Below are positions 62,222 to 64,000 of a stretch of DNA of 64,000 bases, in pieces. The DNA lies in the NCBI GenBank assembly GCA_029931535.1, contig JAQPZY010001414.1, positions 1,876,001-1,940,000 on the forward strand, written 5' to 3'. The translations under genes and the position numbers were made by a program. The DNA comes from Margaritifera margaritifera (taxonomy: Eukaryota > Mollusca > Bivalvia > Unionida > Margaritiferidae). Position 1 is the first letter of the stretch, and the number at the start of each line of letters is the position of its first letter. A model generated the notes under the pieces. That model was not told the DNA's origin. It did no database searches and was given only the letters and a program-made list of their open reading frames with translations.

Positions 62222-63859
62222 TATATATCCTGAAAATACATGTTTTCTAAAGTAATTATATACAGTTGAACTCTTATTGGAAATCCTACCGTCTTCCTAC
62301 ACAATTTTGTAAACATATGATGATTCAGTTAGCAAGACAATTAAATAGGTATTTAGTTGTTTATTATGCAAAAAAAAAAAAAAAAAAAAACCATTTGACT
62401 ATATCGTATCTGGGTTAATTTTCATGTACCTGTAGTAAAATATGCTATATTATGCGCTCGCAATAGAGACAGAACAAAACCCTTTAATTAATTACAACAT
62501 TGTGATGCTAAGTCGACTGAATCATGTGGACACCGTGTCACAAAATGCAGCAAATGAGATATATATAAAAATGTATATCAGATTGCGGTAATAATTCTTG
62601 TCTTTTTCCGCAATTAAACCTGATGGGTACGTTCTCTGCAAACTTTGTTTTTCTTAGAAAAGTAGGCATAGAAAGTGTTGAAACTAAATGGAATGGTTGT
62701 CCGTTTATTTCATACAGCATGCGATCAACAAACTGAAAAGAGTAGCTTAAAATAAAATAACCTTTCTTTGGAGAAAACGCCCCGATAATTGTAAAGCTGT
62801 TCGAGGTAACAATGACTGGTCCCCCGGGGCCTCCTGGATTGGTTCCTGAGGTTGGGGGTGGGGTGGCCACTGAAATTGAAAATAAATATTTTGAAGTATT
62901 GATATGTTATAATTTTGTTCTTATCATGACTAAACGTTTTGAAGTTTTGTAGGGTCGTAGAAATATATGAAGTGATTGCAATATTGATAGATAGAATTTT
63001 AAAAACAATCGAAAAAGGTATTAAGATTGTTTCTTAAAATTAGAATAAATTGTGACTTCTTGTCACAGAGGGACATTATTGCCTTTGGTAATCAATCAGA
63101 TCTTAACATGATGCCACCTTAAAATTTCCTCGCCTAAATATCATACAGTGGATACGAAAACCCCAAGAAAGCAATCATATTACAAGTGCTGATTGGTAAA
63201 TATCATACAGTGGATACGAAAACTCCAAGAAAGCAATCATATTACAAGTGCTGATTGGTAAATATCATACAGTGGATACAAAAACTCCAAGAAAACGATC
63301 ATATAACGAGTGCTGATTGGTAAATATCATACAGTGGATACAAAAACTCCAAGAAAACGATCATATAACGAGTGCTGATTGGTAAATATCATACAGTGGA
63401 TACAAAAACTCCAAGAAAACGATCATATAACGAGTGCTGATTGGTAAATATCATACAGTGGATACAAAAACTCCAAGAAAGCGATCATATAACGAGTGCT
63501 GATTGGTAATACTGAATGTAGTATGTAGCAAAGATGATGCGATTAAGCTATCTTGAAAGTAAATCAATCGAAATTTCAGTTGTCAATATTATTTGCACAC
63601 AGTATGTACTCGCTTATAAGTAGGGTCCAAGTGCAAATTGCATAGACTCAGATCTGACGTCGCATTATGCGACGGCATATCTGGGTTTGTGCACTTTGTT
63701 AGGAGTAATCAGTAGAACAAAAACATGGACCCTGATCTGCCGGCGCATAATGCGCCAGCAAATCAGGGTCTATACTATTTACAGTTGGACCTGACTTATA
63801 AACGATTTTATACTGTACTTATCATTTGTGCATACCTGCGTTTCGTTCGGTGGTGATTC
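56195..63859 (-). CDS. VWC-ShKT multi-exon secreted-type gene, open copy C (5' end off-window)
   Basis: Seven exons with GT-AG borders and matching phases: 63,836-63,859; 62,762-62,869; 62,039-62,153; 60,869-60,972; 60,346-60,363; 58,862-58,978; 56,195-56,295. In order they encode a short linker, a Gly/Pro-rich linker (TNPGGPGGPV), a VWC-type domain with ten cysteines split over two exons (GDRWKDGCATQCEC, then GCVITRVSDECCPKLNC), a six-residue microexon (SGSGE), a six-cysteine ShKT domain (ending HCALRCGLCEN) and a basic tail ending NSKK. VWC domains usually bind BMP-type ligands or matrix; ShKT modules occur in many extracellular animal proteins and do not imply a venom. The start, and any signal peptide, lie past the window. 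The model is built from sequence alone. Copy B is broken; A shows only the last exon. Confidence 0.7.
56304..56381. repeat. (TA)n microsatellite
   Basis: Pure TA tract upstream of the terminal exon acceptor. Confidence 0.95.
56845..56908. repeat. (ATT)n microsatellite
   Basis: ATT run next to GAA and CAT runs. A GAT-rich stretch follows at 57,036-57,112 and yields a spurious ORF. Confidence 0.9.
57715..57942 (+). pseudogene. P-loop ATPase fragment (virus-like), copy C
   Basis: About 75 codons with LPDCHDIIVGSRGQGKTNLL (Walker A) and INDDQRKYTM, ending TAA. It lacks Walker B and the rest of an ATPase fold. It faces tail-to-tail the minus ORF at 57,984-58,397, only 41 bp apart. B partner 34,329-34,569. 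Confidence 0.5.
57984..58397 (-). CDS. AT-rich ORF of unknown family, copy C
   Basis: 137 codons from an ATG at 58,397, intact here and decayed in B. It contains FGHVEYLWRDSNNMNTDGK and ITITELVTYSNDRANSS. Just upstream begins a (TA)n tract. No family recognised. Its position next to the P-loop fragment suggests both are pieces of one integrated virus or Maverick-like element (inference). It is on the same strand as the host gene but inside its last intron. Confidence 0.4.
58399..58457. repeat. (TA)n microsatellite
   Basis: Pure TA tract next to the start of the AT-rich ORF; inside the segment deleted from B. Confidence 0.95.
58862..58978 (-). CDS. ShKT domain exon
   Basis: 117 nt, phase 1 to 1. 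Six cysteines in the order C-x6-C-x7-C-x11-C-x3-C-x2-C, the spacing of ShKT domains. Absent from B because of a ~640-bp deletion. Confidence 0.75.
60346..60363 (-). CDS. 18-nt microexon
   Basis: TTTTCAG acceptor and GTGAG donor flank 18 nt, phase 1 to 1. In B the sequence changes but the size and both sites stay (35,995-36,012). Confidence 0.55.
60869..60972 (-). CDS. VWC domain, second half
   Basis: 104 nt, phase 2 to 1, with the closing CC...C pattern (DECCPKLNC). Joins in frame with the first half. Confidence 0.75.
62039..62153 (-). CDS. VWC domain, first half
   Basis: 115 nt, phase 1 to 2. Carries YCFFINQTFAKGDRWKDGC and CEC, the typical W-x-x-x-C start of VWC. The frame passes a CAA codon where B has a stop. 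Confidence 0.75.
62165..62220. repeat. (TA)n microsatellite
   Basis: TA tract directly upstream of the first VWC exon on minus. Confidence 0.95.
62762..62869 (-). CDS. Gly/Pro-rich exon of VWC-ShKT gene
   Basis: 108 nt, phase 1 to 1, with PPPTSGTNPGGPGGPVIV and IIGAFSPKK. Equal length in B (38,423-38,530). Resembles a short collagen-like or proline-rich linker; too short to form a triple helix by itself. Confidence 0.65.
63136..63507. repeat. 62-bp tandem array, six units (copy C only)
   Basis: Starts recur at exactly 62-bp steps (63,136; 63,198; 63,260; 63,322; 63,384; 63,446). Units 1-2 and 3-6 form two subtypes (ATATTACAAG against ATATAACGAG). B has a single unit at about 38,800-38,865. 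Confidence 0.96.
63599..63818. mobile_element. Double-hairpin MITE-like element, C-2
   Basis: The best preserved pair of hairpins: the first around GACGTCGCATTATGCGACGG, the second with ACCCTGATCTGCCGGCGCAT and its complement. Joined by TTAGGAGTAATCAGTAGAAC. Ends ACTCGCTTATAAG and CTTATAAACGA. Confidence 0.82.
63836..63859 (-). CDS. 24-nt microexon of VWC-ShKT gene
   Basis: Acceptor TTACAG and donor CAG|GTATGC frame 24 nt in phase 1 to 1. B has the same size and borders (39,188-39,211). Only in phase 1 are both copies free of stops. Confidence 0.55.
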
Positions 63860-64000
63860 CTGTAAGAAAGAATAGAAATAAATCATTTGCAAAAAGTATT
63901 CTCAAAGATGGCCCATCTTAAGTTGAACCTGTACAAAATATATTGCAGGTTTTGTGTATAATTTTATATAAGGTAGTTCGACCTAACGATCCACCTATAT

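Larger units (their letters stand above)
41590..64000 (+). repeat. Copy C: direct, more diverged copy of the unit
   Basis: It is collinear with copy B from 44,308 to the window end, and its first part (41,740-44,300) is the inverse of the A-side spacer. It lacks the inner partial gene duplication, LINE fragment and TIR element of A and B, and it keeps segments that B deleted (53,940-56,290 and 58,345-58,983). By eye it differs from A and B far more than they differ from each other. Confidence 0.9.

Overview
ORGANISM. This is AT-rich animal nuclear DNA. It has GT-AG spliced exons with consistent phases, many (TA)n, (CATA)n and (GA)n microsatellites, a LINE reverse-transcriptase fragment and MITE-like elements, and no bacterial-style operons. 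The best-supported gene belongs to the short-chain collagen C4-like family, which is expanded in molluscs, so a bivalve is my best guess (inference).

LAYOUT. The window holds three copies of one roughly 24-kb unit. Copy A (1-17,031) is inverted. Copy B (about 19,041-39,400 and probably on to 41,590) is its mirror image, so A and B form a very large imperfect palindrome. Copy C (about 41,590-64,000) repeats B in the same orientation but is more diverged. The A-side spacer (17,032-19,005) matches C 41,740-44,300 in inverse. B lacks that segment, so the palindrome centre seems to have been trimmed on one side. A begins at the window edge and C reaches its end, so both probably continue outside.

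GENES. Each complete unit carries two genes on the same strand. (1) A type II membrane, short-chain collagen C4-like protein in four exons. It is open only in B (24,708-28,317, minus, 305 aa). A has a 10-bp duplication and a 17-bp deletion, and C has a 7-bp deletion. (2) Upstream of it, a secreted-type gene built from microexons, a Gly/Pro-rich exon, a VWC domain split over two exons, a ShKT domain and a short terminal exon. It is open in C (56,195-63,859, minus; 5' end off-window). In B it is broken by a stop codon, a lost cysteine, loss of the ShKT exon and a truncated last exon; only its terminal exon is visible in A. Each gene is therefore intact in a different copy.

ACCESSORY MATERIAL. 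In A and B the collagen gene has a downstream partial duplicate (exons 2-4), which received a 1.26-kb LINE fragment and a 0.47-kb terminal-inverted-repeat element; C has neither. Intron 2 of the collagen gene holds a 31-bp minisatellite of about 18 units in A and B and about 50 in C. A double-hairpin MITE-like element occurs seven times. Fragments of AT-rich, virus-like ORFs, including a P-loop ATPase start, sit in introns and intergenic DNA. Whether the A/B palindrome is real or a fold-back of two haplotypes in the assembly cannot be settled from sequence alone.
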